The notes under the pieces were generated by a model, which ran no database searches, had not been told where the DNA came from, and saw nothing but the letters and a program-made list of their open reading frames with translations. This document shows, piece after piece, positions 17,313 through 25,600 of a stretch of DNA of 39,526 bases. Both the position numbers and the translations under genes were made by a program. Each line of letters begins with the position of its first letter. Positions within the stretch are counted from its first letter, which is position 1. Where the stretch lies: assembly GCA_937914945.1 (NCBI GenBank), contig CALGJF010000022.1, positions 1-39,526 on the forward strand, written 5' to 3'. The stretch comes from an uncultured Bacteroidales bacterium (lineage in GTDB: Bacteria; Bacteroidota; Bacteroidia; Bacteroidales; Bacteroidaceae).

Positions 17313-18224
17313 ATGGCATTCATAGATTATTACAAAGTATTAGGAGTCAAGCCCGATGCAACCGAGGCAGAGATAAGGAAAGCATACAGAAAACTTGCAA
17401 AGAAATACCACCCCGACATCAACAAAGATGACCCGCAGGCGCAAGAACGCTTTCAAGCAATAAACGAGGCAAACGAGGTGCTTAGCAACCCCGATAAACG
17501 CAAAAAATATGATGAATACGGCGAACATTGGAAACATGCCGACGAATACGAAGCACAACGTCGCGAGTACGAAGCTCGCAACAACCATTTCGGCGGTTTC
17601 AACTATGGCAACTACAACAGCTGGGGCGATTTCAGCGGCAGCACAAACAACGCCGACGGATTCAGCGACTTCTTCGAGCAACTGTTTGGCAGCATGAACA
17701 GCCGACGCACCGCAAGGGAAGAGGCGCAAGATTTACACGCCACGCTCAACATAGGCCTGCGCGATGCAGCCACCACCCACAAGCAGACGTTCAGCATAAA
17801 CGGAGAGAATATCAGAATAACCCTACCCGCAGGCATTGCCGACGGGCAACAGATACGCCTGCGCGGACGAGGCAGCAAAAACACAAACGGCGCGCGAGGC
17901 GACCTCTACATAACCATTCACATAGAACCCGACACAGTTTTCGAGCGCCATGGCGACGACCTCCAGCTCACCGCAACAGCCGACATTTATACTCTGCTGC
18001 TTGGTGGCGAAGTAACACTGCCTACACTTGGTGGCGATGTGCGCATGAACATCAAGCCCGGCACACCACCCGACAGCAAGCTACGCCTCAAAGGAAAAGG
18101 ATTCCCCAAATACAAAAAAGAGGGAGAGAGCGGCGACCTCATCGTAACAATAAAAATGCTCATGCCCACACTGAACGAAGAACAGAAGGAGCTGTTACAA
18201 AGAATGAGAAGCCTCTCGCATTGA
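17313..18224 (+). CDS. cbpA: DnaJ-type co-chaperone (CbpA-like)
   Basis: A 303-residue class II J-protein that stimulates DnaK ATPase. The J domain is residues 1-70 with the HPD motif at 33-35, then a Gly/Phe/Asn-rich linker (about 90-125), then two beta-sandwich substrate-binding domains (about 135-300). No CxxCxGxG zinc repeats occur, which separates it from true DnaJ. In many bacteria a CbpM modulator gene follows; here the next gene, on the other strand, is tspO. The terminator stem overlaps the last codons. Confidence 0.93.
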   Translation: MAFIDYYKVLGVKPDATEAEIRKAYRKLAKKYHPDINKDDPQAQERFQAINEANEVLSNPDKRKKYDEYGEHWKHADEYEAQRREYEARNNHFGGFNYGNYNSWGDFSGSTNNADGFSDFFEQLFGSMNSRRTAREEAQDLHATLNIGLRDAATTHKQTFSINGENIRITLPAGIADGQQIRLRGRGSKNTNGARGDLYITIHIEPDTVFERHGDDLQLTATADIYTLLLGGEVTLPTLGGDVRMNIKPGTPPDSKLRLKGKGFPKYKKEGESGDLIVTIKMLMPTLNEEQKELLQRMRSLSH

Positions 18225-18239
18225 AAGGCTTCTCATTCT
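18201..18239. terminator. bidirectional terminator between cbpA and tspO
   Basis: A 14-bp perfect stem (18201-18214/18226-18239) contains the cbpA stop codon in its loop. It serves convergent genes on both strands. Confidence 0.75.
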
Positions 18240-18259
18240 TTGTAAAAACACTCCGGCAA

Positions 18260-18724
18260 TTAATTATACACAGCAATGAAACCATTGAGATAGGTTGCAA
18301 ACAACAGCCACAGCACATAAGGCACCAACAGCCAGCCGCACAACCTGCGCACAATAAAACTACCGGCCACATACATAATCACAATCATATCCAAAGCCAG
18401 AATGACAACCAACCCCATCAACGGCGACTGCATGTAGAAGAAACAGAAACTCCACAACACATTCAGCAACAGCTGTAACGAAAACAGAGTAACCAGCAAG
18501 CGCGAATATATTGAACGGATACCCCACATCAAACCCGCCGAAACACCCATAAGGATATAAAGGAGAGACCACACAATGGGAAAAGCCGCGTTAGGCGGCG
18601 AAAGTGGCGATTGCACCAATGTAGGATACCAAAACTCCAAGGAAAACTCCTGCAACAGGCGCGATGCATAACCGGCAAGCAGGCAGATTGCCACAAATAC
18701 AATAATAGGAACAACTTTTCTCAT
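18260..18724 (-). CDS. tspO: TspO/MBR family membrane protein
   Basis: A 154-residue five-helix protein of the tryptophan-rich sensory protein / peripheral benzodiazepine receptor family, which binds porphyrins and modulates stress responses. Family marks are LSPPNAAFPIVWSLLYILMG, the NVLWSFCFF stretch and the C-terminal PYVLWLLFATYLN. It is transcribed alone from a -7 box at 18753-18760. Its ligand here cannot be told from sequence. Confidence 0.93.
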   Translation of the reverse strand: MRKVVPIIVFVAICLLAGYASRLLQEFSLEFWYPTLVQSPLSPPNAAFPIVWSLLYILMGVSAGLMWGIRSIYSRLLVTLFSLQLLLNVLWSFCFFYMQSPLMGLVVILALDMIVIMYVAGSFIVRRLCGWLLVPYVLWLLFATYLNGFIAVYN

Positions 18725-18752
18725 AAGACAACTTTTTTACCTAAAAACATAT

Positions 18753-18760
18753 CAAAAATA
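18753..18760 (-). promoter_or_regulatory. -7 box of tspO (TATTTTTG)
   Basis: Consensus match on the minus strand, 28 bp upstream of the ATG. Confidence 0.5.
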
Positions 18761-18791
18761 AAAAAGTTGCAAATTGAGGGCAATTCTGCGC

Positions 18792-19730
18792 CTATTTCTC
18801 TTTTTTGGCCTTGATAACCTCGTTAATCTGCGAACTTGAATGATAAGGCACCTTGCCGGCAGGCACATACTTGCTCGACTCGCTCAGGTGCGTATCCTGG
18901 TCGTCAAAGAAAATGTGAGCACCGAAAGCCTTCAACAATTCATCCTTGCGCAATCCGCCAAGGAAATATGCCTCATCGACATACACACCCCACTTGCGCA
19001 GTGTCTTTATCACACGGAAATGCGATGGCAGGCTGCGCGATGTAACTATAGCCAGACGCAGAGGAGATAGCTCTATGGATGTGGGCAGGCACTCTTGTAT
19101 GGCCGATAGTTTCTTCAGCAAATTGGCAAAGGGGCCCTCCTTCAAAGGAACATCGGCATTCTCCTTCTCATACTTATAGAAAGCATCTATACCCTCCTCT
19201 TTGAAACGGCACTCCGACTCGTCGGAGAAAATCACAGCATCGGCATCAAAAGCAATCTTCACACGGCTGTCCTCGGGGTTGAAATCGGTTGGTGGAGCAT
19301 AGATAAGTGCCGCCGCGCATATACCGGAATCAATCACACGCTGCACATCACCCTCGTCTTTCGACAAGAAGAGGTCGATGGAGAAGGCCTTCAAATACTT
19401 GGAGAGCGACTCGCCACCCGACAGAGCCACACGCGTAATATCCAATCCATAGACATCGAGCGACTTCAACATGCGCATGCCGGTCTCGGGGCTGTTGCGC
19501 GACATAACCACCACCTCTACAATGGGGCGGTTGGCCTGCTTGTTCAGTTCAAGCAAACTCTTTACCAAGTAAAAAGCCGTACCCTTTTCAAGTGGTTCGT
19601 CCTCGTGTTCTTCCTGGTATTTACGATATTTGGCAACGCCATCACGCTCAAAAATCTCATTCTCCTTTTCAAGGTCAAAAAGCGCACGCGAAGATACACC
19701 TACAACCAAACGACCATCTAAATTCTCCAT
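18792..19730 (-). CDS. cytosolic 5'-nucleotidase family protein (PF06189-like)
   Basis: A 312-residue protein resembling the NT5C1-type 5'-nucleotidases that dephosphorylate nucleoside monophosphates. The start at 19730 gives MENLDGRLVVGVSSRALFDLEKEN, matching the usual family beginning, where SSRALFDL replaces the HAD DxDxT-like start. Other features are VEVVVMSRNSPETGMRML, ALSGGESLSKYLKAFSIDLFLS, FDADAVIFSDESE (second acidic cluster) and the FFDDQDTHL acidic end. An upstream in-frame ATG at 19796 would add a hydrophobic stretch with no family support. A -7 box is at 19817-19824. Confidence 0.8.
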   Translation of the reverse strand: MENLDGRLVVGVSSRALFDLEKENEIFERDGVAKYRKYQEEHEDEPLEKGTAFYLVKSLLELNKQANRPIVEVVVMSRNSPETGMRMLKSLDVYGLDITRVALSGGESLSKYLKAFSIDLFLSKDEGDVQRVIDSGICAAALIYAPPTDFNPEDSRVKIAFDADAVIFSDESECRFKEEGIDAFYKYEKENADVPLKEGPFANLLKKLSAIQECLPTSIELSPLRLAIVTSRSLPSHFRVIKTLRKWGVYVDEAYFLGGLRKDELLKAFGAHIFFDDQDTHLSESSKYVPAGKVPYHSSSQINEVIKAKKEK

Positions 19731-19816
19731 ATATACATGTAAAGTATTATCAAAAAAAACAAACAGCAGGCAACGCACACGCATGATAATGCACACCGCC
19801 CACCCTATTCAGCACG

Positions 19817-19824
19817 CGAAGATA
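19817..19824 (-). promoter_or_regulatory. -7 box of the 5'-nucleotidase gene (TATCTTCG)
   Basis: TAnnTTCG variant on the minus strand, 86 bp upstream of the chosen ATG. Confidence 0.45.
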
Positions 19825-19909
19825 ATGTTTTTACCCTCATCAATCAATAAAAAATCTAAAATTATTGGCACGGAAGAACCGTTTAAGCCGGCAAACCAAG
19901 GAAAAACAT

Positions 19910-19917
19910 TAACTTTG
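19910..19917 (+). promoter_or_regulatory. -7 box of the HAD hydrolase gene (TAACTTTG)
   Basis: Consensus match on the plus strand. Transcription would begin near 19924, which rules out the ATG at 19921 and favours the one at 19942. Confidence 0.6.
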
Positions 19918-19941
19918 CACATGCAAAAAACAAGAACAACG

Positions 19942-20568
19942 ATGATTAAAGATATTGTATTTGATTTTGGAGGAGTGCTCACCCTCATTGACAGCAACCA
20001 AGCCATGCAACGATTCAAAGAACTTGGTGTGCAAGAACCCGAAAAATATATAAACCCTTACCTGCAAAGCGGCCCCTTCTTTTCGCTCGAGAACGGAGAT
20101 ATCACTGCCGAAGAGTTCTGCGAGGAGCTTGCAAGAATATGCAATCGCCCAATCAGTTACGACGATGCCAAACACGCCTGGCTCGGCTTCATCGTGCAGG
20201 TACAGACAGAATTCCTGAACTTTCTTCAACAACTGCGCCCGCGCTACCGCCTCTCGGTGCTCAGCAACACAAACCCCTTTATACAAAGCTGGGCCCGCAG
20301 CAAGGATTTCACTGTCGCAGGGAAATCGCTCGACGATTATTTCGACCATCTGTTCCTCAGCTACAAAATGAATTGTTCCAAGCCCGGTGAAGAGATATAC
20401 CGCAAGATGCTACTCGAAGGCAACATGAAGGCCGAAGAGACCCTTTTCATAGACGATGGCGAGCACAACATCGCAGCCGCACGCAAAGTGGGCATAAATG
20501 TACTCAAAGTGGGTAACGGCGAGGATTGGCGCGACACCCTTGCCAAGCTGCTTGCCACAGACAGATAA
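19942..20568 (+). CDS. HAD-family hydrolase
   Basis: A 208-residue phosphatase-type HAD enzyme. Motif I is DFGGVLT (the first Asp is the nucleophile; the usual second Asp is replaced by Gly, as in several YihX/epoxide-hydrolase-type members), motif II is VLSNTNP, the conserved Lys lies in CSKPGEEIYRKML, and motif IV is FIDDGEHN. An alpha-helical cap occupies about residues 15-85. This looks like the HAD-IA subfamily (YihX-like, sugar-phosphate phosphatase); the substrate is unknown. Single gene, ended by the palindrome at 20584-20617. Confidence 0.9.
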   Translation: MIKDIVFDFGGVLTLIDSNQAMQRFKELGVQEPEKYINPYLQSGPFFSLENGDITAEEFCEELARICNRPISYDDAKHAWLGFIVQVQTEFLNFLQQLRPRYRLSVLSNTNPFIQSWARSKDFTVAGKSLDDYFDHLFLSYKMNCSKPGEEIYRKMLLEGNMKAEETLFIDDGEHNIAAARKVGINVLKVGNGEDWRDTLAKLLATDR

Positions 20569-20583
20569 AACATCATATACATA

Positions 20584-20617
20584 ATAAGCCCCGAAGGCCG
20601 CGGCCTTCGGGGCTTAT
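20584..20617. terminator. bidirectional palindromic terminator
   Basis: A 34-bp perfect palindrome (17-bp arms, centre 20600/20601) lies between the convergent HAD and TIR genes. It is GC-rich in the middle with ATAAG ends. Confidence 0.75.
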
Positions 20618-20625
20618 CATGTATG

Positions 20626-23600
20626 CTATTCTATTATATTGCCTTCGGCATCTAACATTCTATGTTCTAACAGATTGCCCTTAGAGTCGCGCACATATAT
20701 CTCCTTATGGCAACCGCACTCGGGTGAGCACGGAGCACCATCTGCACCATAGTAGGCTGTTTCTATTATATAACCATTTGAATCGTATAAATCTTTCTCT
20801 TTGTGAAACCCTAACATCATACTCACACAAGGAGTGCCATCTATACCATAAAACGCACGCTCAAGTATTTTACCACGGGAATCATATACAACATTCGCCT
20901 TATGATAGCCCTCTTTACACAATATAGGAGTACCATCCACATTATAATAAGACTCCTCAACAACATTGTCATGGGAATCATATATGGTTTTACGTTTATG
21001 ATAACCATCATAACACAACACAGAGGCACCGCCAACACCATAATAAGACTCTTCAACAACATTGTCATGGGAATCATATTTAGTTTTACGTTTATGATAA
21101 ACACCGGAACGCAACACAGGAGCACTATCCACACCATAATAAGACTCTTCGACTACATTGCCATGGGAATCATACAAATATTTCACCTTATGATAAGCAA
21201 AACGATTCATAAAACAAGGAGTACCATCCACGTCATAATAAGACTCTTCAACAACATTGCCATGGGAATCATACAAATATTTCACCATATGATAAGCAAA
21301 ATGATTCATAAAACAAGGAGTACCATCCACGTCATAATAAGACTCTTCAACAACATTGCCATGGGAATCATATACAAAATTCGCCTTATGATAGCCCTCT
21401 TTACACAATATAGGAGTACCATCCACGTCATAATAAGACTCTTCGACTACATTGCCGCGGGAATCGTACTCTAATTTCATTATATGTATTCTATATTGAA
21501 ATAGGCAAGGAGTCTCCTCTACACCATAAAAAGAATATTCTATTATATTTCCATAGGAATCGTATTTAGTTTTACGTTTATGATAAGCATCGCTACACAA
21601 GACAGGAGTGCCATCGATACCATAAAACGCTAATTCAATCCTATTACCACGAGAATCATATACTTCTTTATATTTGTGAAAACTTTCCTTAACAATGCAT
21701 GGGTAATTGTCAATACCATAAAAGGCCCCCTCTACTTGGTTGTTGGCAGAGTCATACACCGCCTTTACCTTATGATAACCATCCTTGCAAAGAGATGGAG
21801 CACCATCCACGTCATAAAAAGACCCTTCAACAACATTGCCACGTGAATCATATACAAGATTCATCTTATGATATCCATCTACACACAGGGAAGGATTACT
21901 GTTTGTATCATAGTAAGAGAGTTCCACTATATTACCATTGGAATCATATACAGACGTTGCTTTATGAAAACCTTCTTTATCCAGGCAAGGAACATCGTCA
22001 ACGCCATATACAGCTATCTCCATGGCATTGCCATTATAGTCTCTAACGAATCTCTTTTTGTGAAACCCCTCGTTATTAAAGCAGGGAGAATCATCTATGC
22101 CATAATATGCAATAGAAACTTCATTACCACGGGTATCGTATGTATATTTTACTTTATGAAAACCTTTGGCATTAATACAAGCAACGCCATCTGCACCATA
22201 AAAGCTATCCTCTATTATATTTCCACAGCTATCTGTTACACTCACACAACTTGCCCACGACATCTCGTTGAGTATTGCTACTCCGTTTATATCAAAATAA
22301 CGTATAAAAACAATATTGCCATAGCTATCGTATAAATACTCCTTGCCGGCTACACCCTTTTTATTACTGCAAAAACTACCTTCAATATCTAAATACCGAA
22401 CCTTTGATTGACGACCTAACGAGTCGAGGGTGAAATGGAAACCGCTTATACCGTCGGCATCGGTGGTGATGCTGCGCGATACATCATAATCATTATTGCT
22501 ATGGAATGTTTGGCGCACTATATACCCATCTTCATCCCTATTATATGCATATCGCACTATTGTGGACTTATTTCCATCCAGCAAATCATCAACAGAGACG
22601 GAACTTATTATTGCTTTAGCAAAACCCACACCTTTCTCCTCCACCGCCGCCTTGAAATCAGCAAAACCGGCCTGCACTCCATCGCGTTCAGAGATATCGT
22701 GTCTGAGCAGCACTTTACCCTTTTTATTACAATAATTCACACGAATAGCAGCACCACTCTCCTTGCTATACACAATCTCCTGTATAGGGTAACGCCCGTT
22801 GTATTCAATGTTACTATGTTCTTGCGGTGTTCCTGCAGAATTAACATATACAACACGACTCAATCGCCAATTCCACATACCGGGCTCACCCAATGGAATA
22901 CGCCGTTTCTCGAATTTGTATAATCTGTTGCGTTGCGCCACCTCCTCTTTGTTTAACTGCAATACACCTTGCGGCACACCATTGCAATCCACATAATCGG
23001 CATAGTACTCATAAGTGGCACGGGTATAATCCCAATAAAACAGGCCTAAAAGTATTGCAACTACTATTGCAGCAACAATGCGACATCGTTTTCTTATCAT
23101 TCTACGATAGTGTCTTTGCCAAAGGTCATCGAAATCAAGACCGAACATGCTGGCTACAAGATCAACAATGGCACGTTCCTTTCCAACCTTATTAACATCT
23201 ATGCCACGCAATTCTTCCTTGCGAGGAAGGGAGCGCAATTTAGACGGGAAACACTCTCGCTCGGGATCGCTCGAATGTGGTTCACCATCAACAATAAAGG
23301 GCAGTATCATTCTGTCGCTATCATGCTCAATGAACATCTCTAATTCGTCATTCACCCAATCTTTTTTAGCAGCAGCAGGCGAACACACCAAGATTAAAGT
23401 CTTTGATCTATCAAGGTGGTTTTTTAACGACATTCTCAATTTGCTACCGGAAAGGTCCACTTTATACCAAAAAACCGGACGTATCAGTTTAGGCAAGTCG
23501 GGATGTATCTTGCACAACTTGGTGGGAATATTATAATTCTCCAACCTTCTATGCAGCCATTTTGCCCACTTTTCGTTCTCTCCGCAATAACTGATAAATG

Positions 23601-23631
23601 CATAATACTTCTTACCCCCTTCTAATTTCAT
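20626..23631 (-). CDS. TIR-domain transmembrane protein with about 18 YD-type repeats
   Basis: A 1001-residue membrane protein. Residues 1-130 form a TIR domain of the TIR_2 type: YYAFISYCGENEKWAKWL, then CSPAAAKKDWVNDELEMF, where W92 and E96 match the conserved Trp and the Glu that is catalytic in NAD-cleaving TIRs. ECFPSKLR and DLVASMFGLDFDDLWQR follow, as in TIR proteins fused to WD40 or TPR regions. An Arg-rich stretch (173-184) precedes one helix (185-200), placing TIR inside and the rest outside the inner membrane. A non-repeat segment (about 205-400) leads to about 18 units of 32-33 residues (consensus YDSxGNxVExSYYxVDGTPxLCxxGYHKxK). It stands alone with its own -7 box. NADase activity, a defence role and the ligand are inference only. 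Confidence 0.88.
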   Translation of the reverse strand: MKLEGGKKYYAFISYCGENEKWAKWLHRRLENYNIPTKLCKIHPDLPKLIRPVFWYKVDLSGSKLRMSLKNHLDRSKTLILVCSPAAAKKDWVNDELEMFIEHDSDRMILPFIVDGEPHSSDPERECFPSKLRSLPRKEELRGIDVNKVGKERAIVDLVASMFGLDFDDLWQRHYRRMIRKRCRIVAAIVVAILLGLFYWDYTRATYEYYADYVDCNGVPQGVLQLNKEEVAQRNRLYKFEKRRIPLGEPGMWNWRLSRVVYVNSAGTPQEHSNIEYNGRYPIQEIVYSKESGAAIRVNYCNKKGKVLLRHDISERDGVQAGFADFKAAVEEKGVGFAKAIISSVSVDDLLDGNKSTIVRYAYNRDEDGYIVRQTFHSNNDYDVSRSITTDADGISGFHFTLDSLGRQSKVRYLDIEGSFCSNKKGVAGKEYLYDSYGNIVFIRYFDINGVAILNEMSWASCVSVTDSCGNIIEDSFYGADGVACINAKGFHKVKYTYDTRGNEVSIAYYGIDDSPCFNNEGFHKKRFVRDYNGNAMEIAVYGVDDVPCLDKEGFHKATSVYDSNGNIVELSYYDTNSNPSLCVDGYHKMNLVYDSRGNVVEGSFYDVDGAPSLCKDGYHKVKAVYDSANNQVEGAFYGIDNYPCIVKESFHKYKEVYDSRGNRIELAFYGIDGTPVLCSDAYHKRKTKYDSYGNIIEYSFYGVEETPCLFQYRIHIMKLEYDSRGNVVEESYYDVDGTPILCKEGYHKANFVYDSHGNVVEESYYDVDGTPCFMNHFAYHMVKYLYDSHGNVVEESYYDVDGTPCFMNRFAYHKVKYLYDSHGNVVEESYYGVDSAPVLRSGVYHKRKTKYDSHDNVVEESYYGVGGASVLCYDGYHKRKTIYDSHDNVVEESYYNVDGTPILCKEGYHKANVVYDSRGKILERAFYGIDGTPCVSMMLGFHKEKDLYDSNGYIIETAYYGADGAPCSPECGCHKEIYVRDSKGNLLEHRMLDAEGNIIE
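20629..22428 (-). repeat. intragenic 96-99 bp repeat array (YD-type units)
   Basis: About 18 head-to-tail units encode residues 402-1001 of the TIR protein. Units are 32 residues, three of them 33. The 3' two-thirds (about 20860-21470) is the most uniform at DNA level and the N-terminal units are the most diverged. The best-conserved positions are YD..GN, (V/I)E, the aromatic pair before the acidic/Gly turn, and (Y/F)HK. Confidence 0.9.
21171..21368 (-). repeat. nearly identical 99-bp tandem duplication
   Basis: 21171-21269 and 21270-21368 differ at two positions only. They encode two 33-residue repeats that also share an unusual CFMN(H/R)FAYH insert. Confidence 0.95.
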
Positions 23632-23693
23632 ATAATTATATGTATATCATTATTGAATTAATATCACAAATTCCACTAAATGCAAATTTGTTG

Positions 23694-23701
23694 CGAATAT
23701 A
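23694..23701 (-). promoter_or_regulatory. -7 box of the TIR gene (TATATTCG)
   Basis: TAnnTTCG variant on the minus strand, 62 bp upstream of the ATG and beyond the sulP terminator, so the TIR gene has a separate promoter. Confidence 0.5.
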
Positions 23702-23710
23702 ACTTCTTTC

Positions 23711-23770
23711 AAAAAATAAATAAAGCCAAAACAGCCTTTATTGCACAATAAAGGCTGTTTTGGCTTTATT
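23711..23770 (-). terminator. terminator of the SulP transporter gene
   Basis: A 24-bp perfect stem (23719-23742/23747-23770) with a 4-nt loop, followed on the minus strand by TTATTTTTTG. Confidence 0.9.
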
Positions 23771-23793
23771 TTGGTTTTACATCAATGCTGTGT

Positions 23794-25512
23794 CTATTTT
23801 ATCAACCCAAGTTCGGCAGACAACTCACGGGCACGCTCCAACGCAAGGTGTATATCGGAGCATATATTCTCATCGCCCACCATGGCAGCAATACCCGATT
23901 TGCGCAATTTCTCGGCTACATTTTCATGCACACCCGACAGGATTACCGTGCGTTTCTCCTTCAACGACGAATTTACAAAAATTTCAAGATTATGCAAGCC
24001 TGTTGCATCTATGAACGTAACCTTACGCATACGAATGATACGAATGGGAGAAACATCGCTCTCGCGAGTGAGTTCATCGAACTTGGTGGCAATACCAAAG
24101 AAGAAGGGGCCCTCAATCTCAAATACATCAACTCCTGCGGGGATTGCAAGCACCTCGTCGTGTTCACCATCGTGATGCACTTCGAGTTCGTTGGTAAATA
24201 CAGAGATGGTTGTGCTGTCCATTACGCGCTTCATAAATATCACAACAGCCATTACAAGGCCAACCTCAATAGCGAAGGTGAGGTCAAAGAATACGGTGAG
24301 CAACAATGTAACAAAGAGAACACTTGTACCCGACATGGTAGCCTTGCACATGGAAACGATTGTGCGCCAACCACTCATATTATAGGAAACCATAACAAGC
24401 ACTCCTGCAAGACAAGGCATGGGAATTTTACCCACAATACCACCCAGGAACAGGAGCACAAGCAGCAACACCAATGTATGTATAACACCCGCAACCGGTG
24501 TTTTACCGCCATTATTTATATTGGCCATGGTACGCGCTATGGCACCTGTTGCAGGAATACCACCAAAGAACGGCACCACAATATTGGCTATACCCTGCCC
24601 AATGAGTTCTGTATTTGAATTATGACGGTCGCCAATAACACCATCGGCAACCATTGCCGAGAGCAACGACTCTATGGCACCGAGCATGGCAATAGTAAAC
24701 GCCACGGGAGCCAATGCCTGAATTGTAGCAAAGAAAGAGCCATCTTCAAAATTAAGAGCGGGAAGAGTGAATGCCGGCAAGCCAGAGGGAAGTTCATACA
24801 AGTCGCCGATTGTCTTTATCGATGTTACACCTGCATACTCTTTAAGCAACCACGCCGCCACGGTCATCACAATAATCGCGAGCAATGAGCCCGGAATTTT
24901 ACGCGAGAATTTAGGAGTAACAGCAATAAGAGCAACGCTCAGGATACCCATTGCAGCACTCCACCAATCGACATTACCTATGTTCCTGAAATAGCACACC
25001 CACTTATCGACAAAGTTGGCAGGTACATCCTGAATACCCAAGCCAAGAAGGTCATTTATTTGAGTAGAAAAAATAGTTATTGCAATACCGCCTGTAAAGC
25101 CTATGATTATGGGGTATGGCATAAATTTTATAATCCCACCCAAGCGGCATAGCCCCATGACAACCAAAATTATACCAGCCATAATTGTTGCAATGGCAAG
25201 ACCACCCAGACCAAACTGCTGCACCACGCCATAGACAATAATGATAAACGCACCTGTGGGGCCGCCAATCTGCACCTTGGAACCGCCGAAAATCGATATC
25301 AGCGCACCTGCTATGATAGCAGTTACCAAGCCTTCGGTCGGGCCCACTCCGCTTGCAATACCAAATGCGATTGCCAAAGGAATAGCTACAACACCAACAA
25401 TGATTCCTGCCATAACATCGGCAGAAAATTTTTCGCGGCTGTAACTTTTGACAGCCTCAAAAAATTTGGGATGAAAATCAATTAGATTCTTAACATTCAT
25501 ATTCTTAATCAT
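23794..25512 (-). CDS. SulP-family anion transporter with STAS domain
   Basis: A 572-residue inner-membrane transporter for sulfate, bicarbonate or a similar anion. The membrane core (about residues 25-410) carries the family signature around VAIPLAIAFGIASGVGPTEGLVTAI and many Gly-rich helices. A cytoplasmic STAS domain follows (about 440-560), with RMRKVTFIDATGLHNLEIF in place of the classic DSSG loop. The first Met (25512) and Met5 (25500) are both possible. The gene is monocistronic, with its terminator at 23711-23770. The -7 box may lie inside the mscS terminator upstream. No sulfur-assimilation genes are adjacent, so the substrate is open. Confidence 0.92.
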   Translation of the reverse strand: MIKNMNVKNLIDFHPKFFEAVKSYSREKFSADVMAGIIVGVVAIPLAIAFGIASGVGPTEGLVTAIIAGALISIFGGSKVQIGGPTGAFIIIVYGVVQQFGLGGLAIATIMAGIILVVMGLCRLGGIIKFMPYPIIIGFTGGIAITIFSTQINDLLGLGIQDVPANFVDKWVCYFRNIGNVDWWSAAMGILSVALIAVTPKFSRKIPGSLLAIIVMTVAAWLLKEYAGVTSIKTIGDLYELPSGLPAFTLPALNFEDGSFFATIQALAPVAFTIAMLGAIESLLSAMVADGVIGDRHNSNTELIGQGIANIVVPFFGGIPATGAIARTMANINNGGKTPVAGVIHTLVLLLVLLFLGGIVGKIPMPCLAGVLVMVSYNMSGWRTIVSMCKATMSGTSVLFVTLLLTVFFDLTFAIEVGLVMAVVIFMKRVMDSTTISVFTNELEVHHDGEHDEVLAIPAGVDVFEIEGPFFFGIATKFDELTRESDVSPIRIIRMRKVTFIDATGLHNLEIFVNSSLKEKRTVILSGVHENVAEKLRKSGIAAMVGDENICSDIHLALERARELSAELGLIK

Positions 25513-25553
25513 TTAACCCATTTAATACATATTCTATCATTAAATGCCATACA

Positions 25554-25591
25554 GCAAAAATAATAGAGGCACATGCCTCTATTATTTTTGC
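25554..25591 (-). terminator. terminator of bcp-mscS, containing a -7 box for sulP
   Basis: An 18-bp perfect inverted repeat (25554-25571/25574-25591) 10 bp after the mscS stop. The distal arm contains TATTTTTG on the minus strand (25555-25562), which fits the -7 consensus and lies 43 bp upstream of the sulP ATG. Confidence 0.7.
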
Positions 25592-25600
25592 ACTGTAAAG

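Noticed and set aside
17528..18478. A 316-codon frame overlapping cbpA in the same direction
   Set aside because: The product is an Arg/Gln/His-rich low-complexity shadow of the cbpA frame and continues antisense into tspO.
20860..21470. Regular repeats resembling a CRISPR array
   Set aside because: The 96-99 bp period, continuous reading frame and absence of spacers or cas genes fit a protein repeat, not CRISPR.
20902..21474. A 190-codon plus-strand frame of repeating IIRLFNNI units
   Set aside because: It is the reverse strand of the TIR repeats, and its periodicity follows from the real gene.
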